This document shows positions 37,657 through 46,468 of a stretch of DNA of 64,000 bases, in pieces. This stretch comes from Paenibacillaceae bacterium. GTDB lineage: Bacteria > Bacillota > Clostridia > Lachnospirales > Lachnospiraceae. Under the pieces are notes generated by a model, which was not told the origin of the DNA, made no database searches, and saw nothing but the letters and a program-made list of their open reading frames with translations. Positions within the stretch are counted from its first letter, which is position 1; every line of letters starts with the position of its first letter. The translations under genes and the position numbers were made by a program. The stretch lies in the NCBI GenBank assembly GCA_015057705.1, contig SVDU01000009.1, positions 62,001-126,000 of the forward strand, read 5' to 3'.

Positions 37657-37685
37657 TTGATTTTAGTACCGTTTCATACTATAAT
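37657..37685 (+). promoter_or_regulatory. Promoter of the AraC-type regulator gene
   Basis: -35 TTGATT (37657-37662), -10 TATAAT (37680-37685), spacing 17 bp; start near 37692. Confidence 0.6.
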
Positions 37686-37712
37686 TTCCATATGAAAAAA
37701 GGAACGGTGCAT

Positions 37713-39977
37713 ATGAAAAATCGCAAACTTACATTAAAACAAAATAAAAATATGTCCTATAAAAATCAGCTGATGCTTTCCTACACTTTAATTCTGGCAA
37801 TCATCCTAATGATTGGAGTGATTCTTTATTCGCTATCCTATCGCCAGGTTAAGAACGGCATTTACCAGCAGAACCGGCTTAGTTTGACCGCATCCGTTAA
37901 CCAGATTGACAATACGCTGGAGCTAATGAATGCATCGGTGAAACAAATTACTGCCAACAGCCTTTTTAATAATCTTATCAATCAGAAAGACAGAGAGGAC
38001 TCATCTTTTTATTATCTTGGTTATAAGACCCAGCAAAGCCTTAAATCTATTACACCTGTGGAGCTGCTGCTGCCAATCAGCAACTCTTTTATTTATATTG
38101 AGAAATCCAGCTATGCAATCTCTCCGATCCTGTTTTCGGATTTTGATTTTTTTATCTGGCATAATACAAAGTACCCGATTGATCCCGCACATTTTTCAAA
38201 AATACTTGTGAATCCTGTTTACTGGAACAAATTTATTCCTTTTGAACAGCTTGGCACCTCGTCAGAAAACTTTTTATACCTATATCCTCTGACCTCCTCC
38301 TCTCAGATCGCCAATCACAGCAGTTCGGTGATCTGCTACCAGTTTGACCACGAAAAAATCATCAAATATTTTTCTAACATTAATTTTTATAATAACGGAT
38401 ATCTGGTTGCATACGATAAAAACGGCAATCAGACGTTTCTTCTTTCCGAAGGAGGTCCTGTTATCGAATACGATATCTTGAAAAATATGGACTTTGAACA
38501 TAACATCGCACATTTTACCCAGGGCAGTAACAGGGAGGAAATGCTGATCACTACTGTATCTTCTTCCTATAATAACTGGAATTACTACCTGATTCAGCCG
38601 GAAGAGAAAGCTTACTACTCCATCACCCCCTATCAGCGTTTTTTTACAACTGTAACTCTGGCAGCAATCATTCTTGGCGGAATCCTTGCGGTGATCTTTT
38701 CATCCTTTGGAAATCAAAAGATTTTAAAGCTGTCCAATGAACTGAACATAAAGGAATCCCTGGCAAGCTCCTTAAACCTCCTTGTGGAAAAGCAAAAACC
38801 GGTTGTGGCCGAGTCCTATATGCGGCGAATCATGGAAGGCAGCATTACCAATAACGTAGAGATGCAGTATATCATAGATGAACTTGGTCTGGAACGCCCT
38901 GACACTAAATTCCACGTTTTATATACAGAAGTCTCCCCAGCTGAGGAATCTGATATCTGCACCAAGGATTTGGAATTGTGCTTTGAAAATTACGATATGC
39001 TGGTGAGAGAAGCCCTCCGCCGATATTACCCGGATACGGGATATATCTACAAGCCTTCAGACCGGGCTTTTGCCATATTGATTGCGTCTGGTGAATCTTT
39101 ACATTTTGAACAGGTTTTAGAACAGAGCAGAAATACCTTTATTTCTATGCATAATGAACTTCTGCAAAAATATGGAATCTGGATCCGCGGTGGGCTGGGC
39201 GCACGTAACGGGCTGATTTCCTATACCTGGAAATCCTATCAGCAGGCAAAGGAAGCCAAATCCATCACAACTACGGAAAAATATATTTTAAGCCGCTATG
39301 ATTTTACAAAATCCAATGATGTTTATTATTATCCGGAAAGTCTGTCCATTCAGCTGAGCGGTTTTATTTCCACTGGTAACAAAGAACAGGTAAAGGAGCT
39401 TTTTAAGCTGATACGGGATGAGAATACATCAAGACGCAGCCTTTCCTTTACCCAGCAAAAATGGCTTTTATCTGATATTCGTTCCACTGTGTTTAAAAAG
39501 AGACATAGCATTACAGAAGAAGGTCTTTTAGAATACAGGCTGAAACTGCTTGATATGATTGATAAACAGTTTGAAGGAGAAATCAGTATTGACAGCTTAA
39601 AAACCATTGCATTAGAGCTTTGTGATGTCTGCGGAACAGAAACAGAAAGCAACGAGCTGATTATTAAAATACAGGATTATATCGTCAATAATTACCATGA
39701 TCCGGATTTATGCCTGACAAAAATATCAGATGAATTTGGTATTTCGGAAAATTATTTCAGCTATCTCTTTAAAAGAGAGGTGTCCGAGAATTTTTCCACT
39801 TACTTAGAACGACTTAGAATGGCAAAGGCAAAGGAGATCATTTCAACAACTGATACCAGTCTTTCCACGCTTTATGAATATCTTGGTTATAACAATGCCG
39901 CCTCTTTCAGGAGGGCATTTAAAAAGAATTTTGGTGTATCACCGAAGGAAATGAGAGATAAAATAAATGCAAAATAA
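37713..39977 (+). CDS. Membrane-bound AraC-family regulator (YesN/Cache-like type)
   Basis: 754 aa from ATG 37713, nine bases after AAGGA; the ATG at 37692 coincides with the predicted transcript start. Two membrane segments (about residues 20-42 and 315-335) flank an extracellular sensor domain of about 270 residues; then a cytoplasmic linker and a C-terminal AraC double HTH (CLTKISDEFGISENYFSYLFK and LYEYLGYNNAASFRRAFKKNFG, about 675-750). Such receptors in Firmicutes sense extracellular sugars and activate neighbouring uptake operons. Divergent to the binding-protein operon, so it is the likely activator. Confidence 0.87.
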   Translation: MKNRKLTLKQNKNMSYKNQLMLSYTLILAIILMIGVILYSLSYRQVKNGIYQQNRLSLTASVNQIDNTLELMNASVKQITANSLFNNLINQKDREDSSFYYLGYKTQQSLKSITPVELLLPISNSFIYIEKSSYAISPILFSDFDFFIWHNTKYPIDPAHFSKILVNPVYWNKFIPFEQLGTSSENFLYLYPLTSSSQIANHSSSVICYQFDHEKIIKYFSNINFYNNGYLVAYDKNGNQTFLLSEGGPVIEYDILKNMDFEHNIAHFTQGSNREEMLITTVSSSYNNWNYYLIQPEEKAYYSITPYQRFFTTVTLAAIILGGILAVIFSSFGNQKILKLSNELNIKESLASSLNLLVEKQKPVVAESYMRRIMEGSITNNVEMQYIIDELGLERPDTKFHVLYTEVSPAEESDICTKDLELCFENYDMLVREALRRYYPDTGYIYKPSDRAFAILIASGESLHFEQVLEQSRNTFISMHNELLQKYGIWIRGGLGARNGLISYTWKSYQQAKEAKSITTTEKYILSRYDFTKSNDVYYYPESLSIQLSGFISTGNKEQVKELFKLIRDENTSRRSLSFTQQKWLLSDIRSTVFKKRHSITEEGLLEYRLKLLDMIDKQFEGEISIDSLKTIALELCDVCGTETESNELIIKIQDYIVNNYHDPDLCLTKISDEFGISENYFSYLFKREVSENFSTYLERLRMAKAKEIISTTDTSLSTLYEYLGYNNAASFRRAFKKNFGVSPKEMRDKINAK

Positions 39978-41301
39978 TCAGATACAATCAAACAAGGCGG
40001 CAGTAGAAAAGCTGTGGTTCCGAATGAAAGAAAGCGGGCTTCCCATTCATAGTTTTCTGGCTGAACAGGGCGGAACTCTTCTTACGGAAAACTATCAGGC
40101 ACCTTATACGAAACAGGACCTTCACCGCATGTTCTCCATCACAAAGAGCTTCTGCGCCCTGGCAGTGGGATATCTCCTTGAGGACGGTCTGATTTCCCTT
40201 TCAGATCCCATAACCGGCTACTTCCCGGAATACTCAGATGCTGAAACGAAAAGTCCATGGCTCATGAATATGACCATACAGCAAATGCTGATGATGCAGA
40301 CATGCCACTCCTCAACCACCTATAAGATTGACAGGCAGAAAAACTGGGTGGAAAGCTTCTTTTTGGTTCCGCCTACCCATAAAAGCGGGGAAACCTTTCT
40401 CTATGATACTTCCGCTGCCCATACGCTGGCAGCACTTGTAAAAAAGCTGACTGGAAAAGGAGTTCTTGATTATTTAAGAGAGAAATGTCTGGATAAACTT
40501 GATTTTTCCAAAGATGCGTATATCATAAAAGATCCCTTTGGAAGTGAAATGGGGGGCTCCGGCCTGATGGCCTATTCCCTTGATTTATTAAAGACTGGCA
40601 GATTCTGTATGAATACAGTGAACTATGGGACGGGGGTTTTTGCAGATTATTTAAGAGATGCCGTTTCCTTTCAGGTTCCCACCGTTCATTTCGGACAGAC
40701 AACAGATGAGAAGCAGGGATACGGCTACCAGATCTGGCAGATCCGGAATGGCTTTGCCATGTATGGTATGGGAAGTCAGTATGTGCTTTTTTATCCGGAA
40801 CTGGATATGGTTATAGTCATTACGGCAAATACTCAGAATATCAGAGGGGGACAACAAAAAATACTGGATCTGGTTCGGGAGGGACTAAAGGAATTTTTAA
40901 GTCCGGTTCCCAGCCTTCCTGTCTTTTCCGGTCCCTCTCATTTAAACGCCGTTTACCGCCTTTTGCCCGGCCGGCAGAGATTTACAAGGCTTGCCCTTTC
41001 CCTTGACTCCAAAGAAGGCAGCCTTACCCTGTCCGGACCGGATAAGACATACACATTCTCTTTTTCCTTTACAGAACCTGCTGTCAGCATCTTAAATGGC
41101 TACAAACAGAGAATTGCAGTCAAAGCTTTGTGGGCAGATTCCAGAACACTTTATCTCCCTGTTTCCGTTGTGGGCGAATACGTGGGTTCCATCCATATCC
41201 TTTTAACTCTGTCAGAAGACGGTATTACCGTATGGATGAAAAAGATAGAAGAAACTCTTTTCCATGAATTCAGCGGATTTTTAACCGGCTTCAAAGAGTA
41301 G
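39967..41301 (+). CDS. Serine hydrolase of the beta-lactamase/class C PBP family
   Basis: 444 aa, no signal peptide. Catalytic Ser and Lys in SITK (about residue 58) and the Tyr motif YDTSAAH near residue 147. The C-terminal ~130 residues form an extra domain typical of the EstB/6-aminohexanoate-hydrolase branch. Its gene overlaps the regulator gene by 11 nt, so an esterase or amidase for sugar decorations is more likely than antibiotic resistance; the substrate is unknown. Ribosome site weak, consistent with translational coupling. Confidence 0.75.
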   Translation: MQNNQIQSNKAAVEKLWFRMKESGLPIHSFLAEQGGTLLTENYQAPYTKQDLHRMFSITKSFCALAVGYLLEDGLISLSDPITGYFPEYSDAETKSPWLMNMTIQQMLMMQTCHSSTTYKIDRQKNWVESFFLVPPTHKSGETFLYDTSAAHTLAALVKKLTGKGVLDYLREKCLDKLDFSKDAYIIKDPFGSEMGGSGLMAYSLDLLKTGRFCMNTVNYGTGVFADYLRDAVSFQVPTVHFGQTTDEKQGYGYQIWQIRNGFAMYGMGSQYVLFYPELDMVIVITANTQNIRGGQQKILDLVREGLKEFLSPVPSLPVFSGPSHLNAVYRLLPGRQRFTRLALSLDSKEGSLTLSGPDKTYTFSFSFTEPAVSILNGYKQRIAVKALWADSRTLYLPVSVVGEYVGSIHILLTLSEDGITVWMKKIEETLFHEFSGFLTGFKE

Positions 41302-41302
41302 A

Positions 41303-42667
41303 TTATTTCATGATATCTTCTCCCCTGGCAGCTCTGGCTACGATACCAGAGGAAGCCAGAAGAGCAATCAGGTTTGGAAATACCATAAGTGCGTTAAATA
41401 AATCGGATAAATTCCAGACCAGCTGAACCTTTAAAAATGATCCAAGCACCAGGAACAATACAACGATCAATGCATATACCTTGGTTGCTTTGGGTCCAAA
41501 AAGTGCTTTCACATTTACCTCACCGAAAAAGTACCATCCGATGATTGTTGAAAATGCGAAAAACAGAAGACAGATTGCTACAAACGTATTTCCAAAAGAG
41601 CCGAATGCCTCACTGAATGCTGCCTGGGCAAGAGCTGTTCCCTGAGGAGCTCCTTCCACACCTGGAGCCAGTCTTCCTGAGGTGAGGATCACCAAAGCAG
41701 TTAGATTAAGAACCACAAAGGTATCAATAAATACAGCCATGATCGCCATAACGCCCTGATCCTGGGGTTTTTCTACCTTAGCAATGGCATGGGCGTGAGG
41801 AGTAGATCCCATACCTGCCTCATTGGAAAATAATCCTCTGGCAACACCATAACGCATGGCTTTCTGAACTCCGATTCCAGCAGCGCCGCCAAGCAGTGCC
41901 TGGGGACGGAATGCACCAACCACAATGGACCTAAGTGCAGGCAAAAGAGCGCTGTGATTGATAACCAAAACGATGAGACATCCGATTATATAAAATCCGG
42001 CCATCACCGGTACAAGTTTTTCTGTAAGGGAAGCAATTCGCTTCACACCTCCCATAAAGGTAAATGCAGCAACTGCCGCAATCACGATTCCAACAATCAG
42101 GGGATCCACACCAAAGGCAGTGTGAAAAGCCAGACCGATGGAATTAGCCTGAACCATATTTCCGGTAAATCCTAAAGCAAAAATTATTGCCATTGAGAAG
42201 AATACTGCCATAACCTTACCTGCAGTTCCTTTAAAACGGGCTTTAATATAATATATGGGACCACCCGTTACTTCTCCCTGTGAATTAACAGTTTTATATT
42301 TTTGGGCTAGAACAGCTTCTCCATAGTTGGTCGCCATTCCAAAAAAGGCACTGAGCCACATCCAGAATATTGCTCCAGGTCCTCCGGAATAAAGTGCTGT
42401 CGCACAGCCTGCAATATTACCCGTACCTACCTGGGCTGCAATTGCCGTAGTTAATGCCTGAAAGGAGGACATTCCGTCTTTGCCCGCATTTTCGCCATTC
42501 AGCTTAAAACTGCCGAACATCCGCTTAAATCCTTCTCCAAATTTTCTGACCTGTACAAACCGGGTGCGGACAGTAAATAAAATTCCTGTTCCAACCAGCA
42601 GATACAGTAAAATGCTGTTCCAGACAATGCTGCTGACTTTATCAACCAGCTGTGTAAATTGTTCCAT
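41303..42667 (-). CDS. Alanine/glycine:sodium symporter (AGCS family)
   Basis: 454 aa from ATG 42667, eight bases after GAGAGGG; the frame is open 56 codons further, through the riboswitch, which is not coding. About ten to eleven membrane segments with the AGCS signatures ALTTAIAAQVGTGNIAG near residue 80 and GLFSNEAGMGSTPHAHA near 285. Imports alanine or glycine with Na+. The glycine riboswitch in the leader indicates glycine as the physiological substrate or signal. Converges on the serine-hydrolase gene with 1 bp between stops. Confidence 0.93.
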   Translation of the reverse strand: MEQFTQLVDKVSSIVWNSILLYLLVGTGILFTVRTRFVQVRKFGEGFKRMFGSFKLNGENAGKDGMSSFQALTTAIAAQVGTGNIAGCATALYSGGPGAIFWMWLSAFFGMATNYGEAVLAQKYKTVNSQGEVTGGPIYYIKARFKGTAGKVMAVFFSMAIIFALGFTGNMVQANSIGLAFHTAFGVDPLIVGIVIAAVAAFTFMGGVKRIASLTEKLVPVMAGFYIIGCLIVLVINHSALLPALRSIVVGAFRPQALLGGAAGIGVQKAMRYGVARGLFSNEAGMGSTPHAHAIAKVEKPQDQGVMAIMAVFIDTFVVLNLTALVILTSGRLAPGVEGAPQGTALAQAAFSEAFGSFGNTFVAICLLFFAFSTIIGWYFFGEVNVKALFGPKATKVYALIVVLFLVLGSFLKVQLVWNLSDLFNALMVFPNLIALLASSGIVARAARGEDIMK

Positions 42668-42692
42668 GTGATAGACCCTCTCTTTTTGTTTA

Positions 42693-42726
42693 ATAAAAAA
42701 AGCCAAACCATACGGGATGATTTGGC
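42693..42726 (-). terminator. Expression-platform terminator of the glycine riboswitch
   Basis: Minus-strand AGCCAAA (42726-42720) and TTTGGCT (42707-42701) stem followed by T7-8. It sits between the aptamer and the symporter start, as expected for transcriptional control. Confidence 0.75.
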
Positions 42727-42774
42727 TCTGAAAGCAAACAAATAAGGGCATCACTGCCGCTAAACGTTTGAACT

Positions 42775-42950
42775 TAAACTCTGTCCTTTTGCCTGAGAGA
42801 TTAACGCGGTTTCCCGCGCCTTGCACCTTCGGCACTCATTCATGAGATTCTCCAGAGCCACATCCATTCATAGTCCTTATCCGGTACTCCGGATGCCTGA
42901 GAGTGTTACTCCTTCGGCAGACAAATCGTCATTTTCCTACGAACTTCGCT
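42775..42950 (-). ncRNA. Tandem glycine riboswitch
   Basis: Reading the minus strand, two glycine-aptamer cores follow one another: CTGCCGAAGGAG...CTCTCAGGCA...AAGGAC (42920-42866) and GAGTGCCGAAGGTGCAA...CTCTCAGGCAAAAGGACAG (42838-42782). The conserved GCCGAAGG, CUCUCAGGC and AAGGAC elements occur in both. Glycine-responsive control of catabolism and Na+/amino-acid symporters is well established for this class. Confidence 0.9.
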
Positions 42951-42978
42951 TGTTGGTTTATTACTTTTTCACTTTATC

Positions 42979-43007
42979 ACATTAACATAGGCTCTTAAGA
43001 ATGTCAA
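42979..43007 (-). promoter_or_regulatory. Promoter of the glycine riboswitch-symporter transcript
   Basis: Minus-strand -35 TTGACA (43007-43002), -10 TAATGT (42984-42979), spacing 17 bp. Confidence 0.6.
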
Positions 43008-43039
43008 GTCTATGCTTAACTTTCTTTCCTCTATATACT

Positions 43040-43192
43040 TCACTTTCTTTTCTTTCTGTAAGCAAAAATGCCACCGAAGCCAATAATGGCACAAACCGAT
43101 GCAAGTACTGCCAGAATACCAGCCGGACTATTTTGAGACGTTTCTTCCTGGTTACCTGCCTGGCTTTCCGCTTCAGACTGGCTTTCCGCTGA
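43040..43192 (-). pseudogene. 3' remnant of a membrane-anchored surface protein gene
   Basis: On the minus strand about 50 codons end in TGA at 43040. They read as a Ser/Glu/Gln-rich linker (AESQSEAESQAGNQEETS), a hydrophobic helix (PAGILAVLASVCAIIGFGG) and a basic tail YRKKRK. That is the usual C-terminal anchor of secreted clostridial proteins. There is no start codon or ribosome site; homologous reading stops near 43192 where the hydrolase remnant on the other strand begins. Not reported as a gene but as a decayed fragment. Confidence 0.6.
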
Positions 43193-43675
43193 TCTCTTTC
43201 GCCTGAAGCGGCCAGCCCGGAAGATATTCGGCCCAATGCTCTGATTCTTGCTTATGGTCTGTTGGATTATAAGGTGATGAAGGAGAAATCAGCCGAAGTG
43301 GCACAAGATGAGTCGAAAAAACAGATGTTTGATTTTATGGACCGGGCAAATGTGGCTCTGACCGGAGAGAAAGAGATCACAGAGAGTGTGATCCAGACCT
43401 TCAGTCCCTCCCGCTTTGTCTCTTCCAATACTCCGCCCGCTTTTTTGTGGCATACTTCAGAGGATGGACTGGTTTACTCCGGAAACTCTCTGGTATTTGC
43501 CCTTGAGATGGCCAGGCACCATGTCCCTTACGAACTCCATATCTTCCAGGAAGGAGAGCATGGACTGGCTCTGGCAAATCAGGTAACAGCCAACACTCCA
43601 AACCAGATATCTCCAGAAGTTGAGACCTGGTTCCAACTTGCTGGTGCATGGCTGAAAAAACAGCTCCCATTCTGA
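43193..43675 (+). pseudogene. 5'-truncated alpha/beta hydrolase (acetyl-esterase-like)
   Basis: About 160 codons open from the TGA at 43190 to TGA 43675. ASPEDIRPNALILAYGLLD, then TPPAFLWHTSEDGLVYSGNS (Asp of the triad) and EGEHGLALAN (catalytic His) match the C-terminal half of acetyl-esterase/BD-FAE-like hydrolases. The nucleophile GxSxG half is missing, and no ribosome site precedes any start. Ending inside a terminator hairpin for the opposite-strand gene, it is likely a non-functional remnant. Confidence 0.7.
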
Positions 43676-43694
43676 CAAACTGTGGGGAGCTGTT
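43655..43694 (-). terminator. Terminator of the sulfite-reductase transcript
   Basis: Minus-strand AACAGCTCCC (43694-43685) pairs with GGGAGCTGTT (43668-43659), a 10-bp perfect stem followed by T6. It lies within the 3' end of the hydrolase remnant. Confidence 0.75.
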
Positions 43695-43729
43695 AAAATT
43701 GCAAATCAGAATGGAAGGAAACTGGATGC

Positions 43730-44680
43730 CTAGCAGGTTGCCCCGCCCACCAGATGCAGCTTTGCATCCAGTATTTCCTGCTTTCTGCTTAAAATATCAT
43801 CAGTAAGAAGCTGTGCCTCAACGTTTTCAAACCCAATCCGTTCAATGGTATCCGCTAACCGCTCTCCAGTCTGTCCCTGCTCCCGGAACAGGAGAATGGT
43901 TTTTTCAACGACTGACAGAACTTCTTCTTCGCTCTTAAAGATCCTGCCAAGAGCTTTTCCATGGGTGATTTTCTTTCCCCATCTGCCACCTATGTACACA
44001 AGAAATCCAGGGGTGCCCTCTTCGATGACATCAAATGGGCATTTTCCTATACATCGTCCGCAGTTGTTGCAGATTTCCTTATCGATCTCTATCAGGCCGT
44101 CGGAAAGCTTTGCTGCTTTCATGGGACATGCTGTTTCAACCTGACATTTCCTGCAGCCGTTACACATATCTTCGTCAACGCAGGGTATCATCTGACCTAC
44201 AATGCCCAGATCATTTAAATTAGGCTTTACGCAGTTATTGGGGCATCCACCTGTGGCAATCTTAAATTTGTGAGGCAGTTTAACCGTGTGATAGCCCTTG
44301 TAGAACCGCTCATGAATCTTTTCTGAGAGATCAAAAGTATCGTACAGCCCATACTGGCAGGTGGTTCCCTTACAGGATACAACCGGCCGCACCAGCGATC
44401 CCGTTCCTCCGGTCTCCAGCCCCGCTTCTGCGAGGCAGTTTTGAAATGCCTCAATGTCATTATAATGAATGCCTCTTACTTCCACTGTTAAGCGGGCTGT
44501 AAATTCCACATCTCCGTTTCCAAACTTTCTTGCTGCCTTAGCAATGGCAGCGGTCTGATCTGCTGTAATCTTACCGTTTACAGTAATTACCCGCCCGTTA
44601 AATAAATCCGTTCCCTTATTATTTAAAAACCCCAGAGCTTTAACCCTCTTGATCTCATCTGGCTTTAATGTGCATGTCAT
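43730..44680 (-). CDS. Siroheme sulfite/nitrite reductase-like protein with ferredoxin insert
   Basis: 316 aa, ribosome site AGGAG. N-terminal half carries the NiR/SiR ferredoxin-like and siroheme domains (ARKFGNGDVEFTARLTVEVRG near 60; cluster/siroheme Cys in CKGTTCQYG near 105 and GGCPNNC near 145). Inserted after this is a two-cluster ferredoxin domain: CNGCRKCQVETACPM and CNNCGRCIGKCPF (about 172-220). The layout is that of AsrC/Fsr-like anaerobic sulfite reductases. It reduces sulfite (or nitrite) to sulfide (or ammonia) with ferredoxin electrons. Precise substrate uncertain. AsrA/AsrB are not encoded here, so it may take electrons from a ferredoxin. Confidence 0.8.
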   Translation of the reverse strand: MTCTLKPDEIKRVKALGFLNNKGTDLFNGRVITVNGKITADQTAAIAKAARKFGNGDVEFTARLTVEVRGIHYNDIEAFQNCLAEAGLETGGTGSLVRPVVSCKGTTCQYGLYDTFDLSEKIHERFYKGYHTVKLPHKFKIATGGCPNNCVKPNLNDLGIVGQMIPCVDEDMCNGCRKCQVETACPMKAAKLSDGLIEIDKEICNNCGRCIGKCPFDVIEEGTPGFLVYIGGRWGKKITHGKALGRIFKSEEEVLSVVEKTILLFREQGQTGERLADTIERIGFENVEAQLLTDDILSRKQEILDAKLHLVGGATC

Positions 44681-44704
44681 AATTTTACCACTCCTGTTTT
44701 TTTA

Positions 44705-46330
44705 TTATGAACCTTCTACCTCTGTAAAAGTAATTCCGCCTTCCAGCACCTTTGTATATTTATATCCGTAGTAATCCAGCCGGTTCTGAAGCAGATAGGC
44801 CCGCTTTCCCCTGTTACATACCAGAAGTATATGATCCTCTTTATCAAGCCCTTTAACCGGTCCGTCTACCTCCGTTAATTCCACATGCATGGCACCTGGC
44901 ACGGAAGGAACCTGACCTGCATCCACCAGCTTATAACCTTCTGCCATTCCATTACCATATTCCGCAGGAGTCATGGATTTTAAATTGCCGTTTAATTTAT
45001 TAAGTAAAATATTTAAGGTATGTACAAATGGATGGATTGCGGTAGAAAATGGAGGTGCATAAGCAAGATCCATATCAGCAAGATCGTTTAAATCTGCCTT
45101 ACACATAATTGCAGTTACTGTCATATCCACAATTTTATCAACGGCACCGCTGCCAACGGCCTGTACTCCAAGAAGGCGAAGGGTTTTCTTATCCGCAATC
45201 ATTTTAATAATAAAATAAGATGCACCCTGCATATAATGTGCTTTATCATCCACCACCGCGATTACGCTGGCTGCATCAAATCCTTCCTCTATGGCCTGGG
45301 TCTCTGTCAGTCCAGTTCTTCCGGCATTCAGCCCTGGAAGCTTACACACTGCAGTTCCCAGAACGCCACGGTAGGAACGCTCATCTCCAGCAATATTCTG
45401 TGCAATGAGCCTACCGCTGGTATTGGCCGTTGATCCCATAGGTGACCATGCTGGTTTTCCTGTGATGGCATTTTTCACCATGGCACAGTCTCCTGCTCCA
45501 TATATATCCTTATCATTGGTTCTTCCCTGGGAATCAGTAATGATTGTTCCCTTGAACATTTCAATTCCGGTGCCCTCTAAGAATTCTGTATTCGGCTTAA
45601 TTCCTGCGCAGAAGACAACCATATCTGCTTTATAGGCGCGTTTATCCGTTACTACCTTCTCGACTTTTCCATCGCCTTCAATAGCGGTTACCTTCACCCC
45701 TGTTACAACAGGGATTCCGGCATCGGCAATCTTTCGTTCCAGATAGTCAGAAACCTCCGGATCAAAACCAGGAAGAATCTGAGGCGCCATATCCACCACA
45801 AATGTCTTAATTCCTTCCGCTGCCAGATTCTCAGCAAGTTCAAGACCGATATATCCTGCACCCACCACAACTGCCTTCTTGATTCCTCCATTTACTGCAA
45901 GCTCCCTGATCTCTATGGCATCTTCAGGCGTTCTCATGGTAAATACATTCTTTCGTTCTCTTCCCTCAACAGGCGGAATAACCGGGCTTGCTCCTGTTGC
46001 AATTACCAGCTTATCATAATGGTATAACTTTTCTTCTCCAGTTCCCAGATCAACTGCTGTCACAGTTTTGCCTTTACGATCTACCTTTATTGCCTCTGTT
46101 CGGACCAATACCTTTGCTCCTGTGAGTTTCTCAAATTTCTGAGGAGTGTTGACGATCAGCTGCTCCTTTTCAGGAATTACATTTCCTACGAAATACGGCA
46201 GTCCACAACCTGCATAAGAAATATTTTCTCCTTTATTCAGAATGATCACTTCATTTTCTCTGTCTTCCCGCATAAGCTTTGCAGCTGTTTTAGTTCCTGC
46301 AGCCACACCGCCAAGTACAATCACCTTCAT
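44705..46330 (-). CDS. CoA-disulfide reductase-like flavoprotein with C-terminal rhodanese domain
   Basis: 541 aa from ATG 46330 behind AAGGAG. FAD site GGVAAGTKTA near residue 8, redox Cys in SYAGCGLPYF near 42, NAD(P) site VVGAGYIGLELAE near 155, and FAD-binding IYGAGDCA near 275. After the dimerisation domain comes a rhodanese domain (about 445-541) with its active Cys in LVCNRGKRAY. Homologues reduce CoA disulfides/persulfides or polysulfide. Paired with the sulfite-reductase-like gene 25 bp downstream, it points to a sulfur-redox operon, perhaps NADH-dependent reduction of sulfane sulfur. Confidence 0.88.
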   Translation of the reverse strand: MKVIVLGGVAAGTKTAAKLMREDRENEVIILNKGENISYAGCGLPYFVGNVIPEKEQLIVNTPQKFEKLTGAKVLVRTEAIKVDRKGKTVTAVDLGTGEEKLYHYDKLVIATGASPVIPPVEGRERKNVFTMRTPEDAIEIRELAVNGGIKKAVVVGAGYIGLELAENLAAEGIKTFVVDMAPQILPGFDPEVSDYLERKIADAGIPVVTGVKVTAIEGDGKVEKVVTDKRAYKADMVVFCAGIKPNTEFLEGTGIEMFKGTIITDSQGRTNDKDIYGAGDCAMVKNAITGKPAWSPMGSTANTSGRLIAQNIAGDERSYRGVLGTAVCKLPGLNAGRTGLTETQAIEEGFDAASVIAVVDDKAHYMQGASYFIIKMIADKKTLRLLGVQAVGSGAVDKIVDMTVTAIMCKADLNDLADMDLAYAPPFSTAIHPFVHTLNILLNKLNGNLKSMTPAEYGNGMAEGYKLVDAGQVPSVPGAMHVELTEVDGPVKGLDKEDHILLVCNRGKRAYLLQNRLDYYGYKYTKVLEGGITFTEVEGS

Positions 46331-46351
46331 TGTTTTCTCCTTTTGATTAAT

Positions 46352-46365
46352 ATCAAAACTTTGAT
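46352..46365. promoter_or_regulatory. Inverted repeat, likely LysR-type binding site
   Basis: ATCAAA-AC-TTTGAT, perfect 6-bp arms, between the divergent sulfur-redox and LysR genes; matches the T-N11-A form of LysR boxes. Confidence 0.5.
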
Positions 46366-46379
46366 TACTTTTTATCAAT

Positions 46380-46408
46380 ATCATAGCACTTGTTTTTTGT
46401 ACCGTAAA
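46380..46408 (-). promoter_or_regulatory. Promoter of the sulfur-redox operon
   Basis: Minus-strand -35 TTTACG (46408-46403), -10 TATGAT (46385-46380), 17 bp. It overlaps the divergent LysR promoter. Confidence 0.5.
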
Positions 46409-46418
46409 ATAGTATTAT
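46390..46418 (+). promoter_or_regulatory. Promoter of the LysR gene
   Basis: -35 TTGTTT (46390-46395), -10 TATTAT (46413-46418), 17 bp; shares most of its DNA with the opposite promoter. Confidence 0.5.
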
Positions 46419-46468
46419 CTAAAGCATGATATTGGTTTTATCTATACCAGATGAAGGGAGATAGTAAG

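Noticed and set aside
39967-41301. Class C beta-lactamase as a resistance gene of the BlaI regulon
   Set aside because: No signal peptide, overlapping the sugar regulator gene, about 19 kb from blaI, and no BlaI-type operator; an esterase/amidase is more likely.
42667-42835. 56-codon N-terminal extension of the AGCS symporter
   Set aside because: It runs through the glycine riboswitch and its terminator; a proper ribosome site precedes ATG 42667.
42982-43236. 84-aa basic ORF on the minus strand
   Set aside because: It is out of frame with the recognisable membrane-anchor remnant in the same DNA and has no ribosome site.
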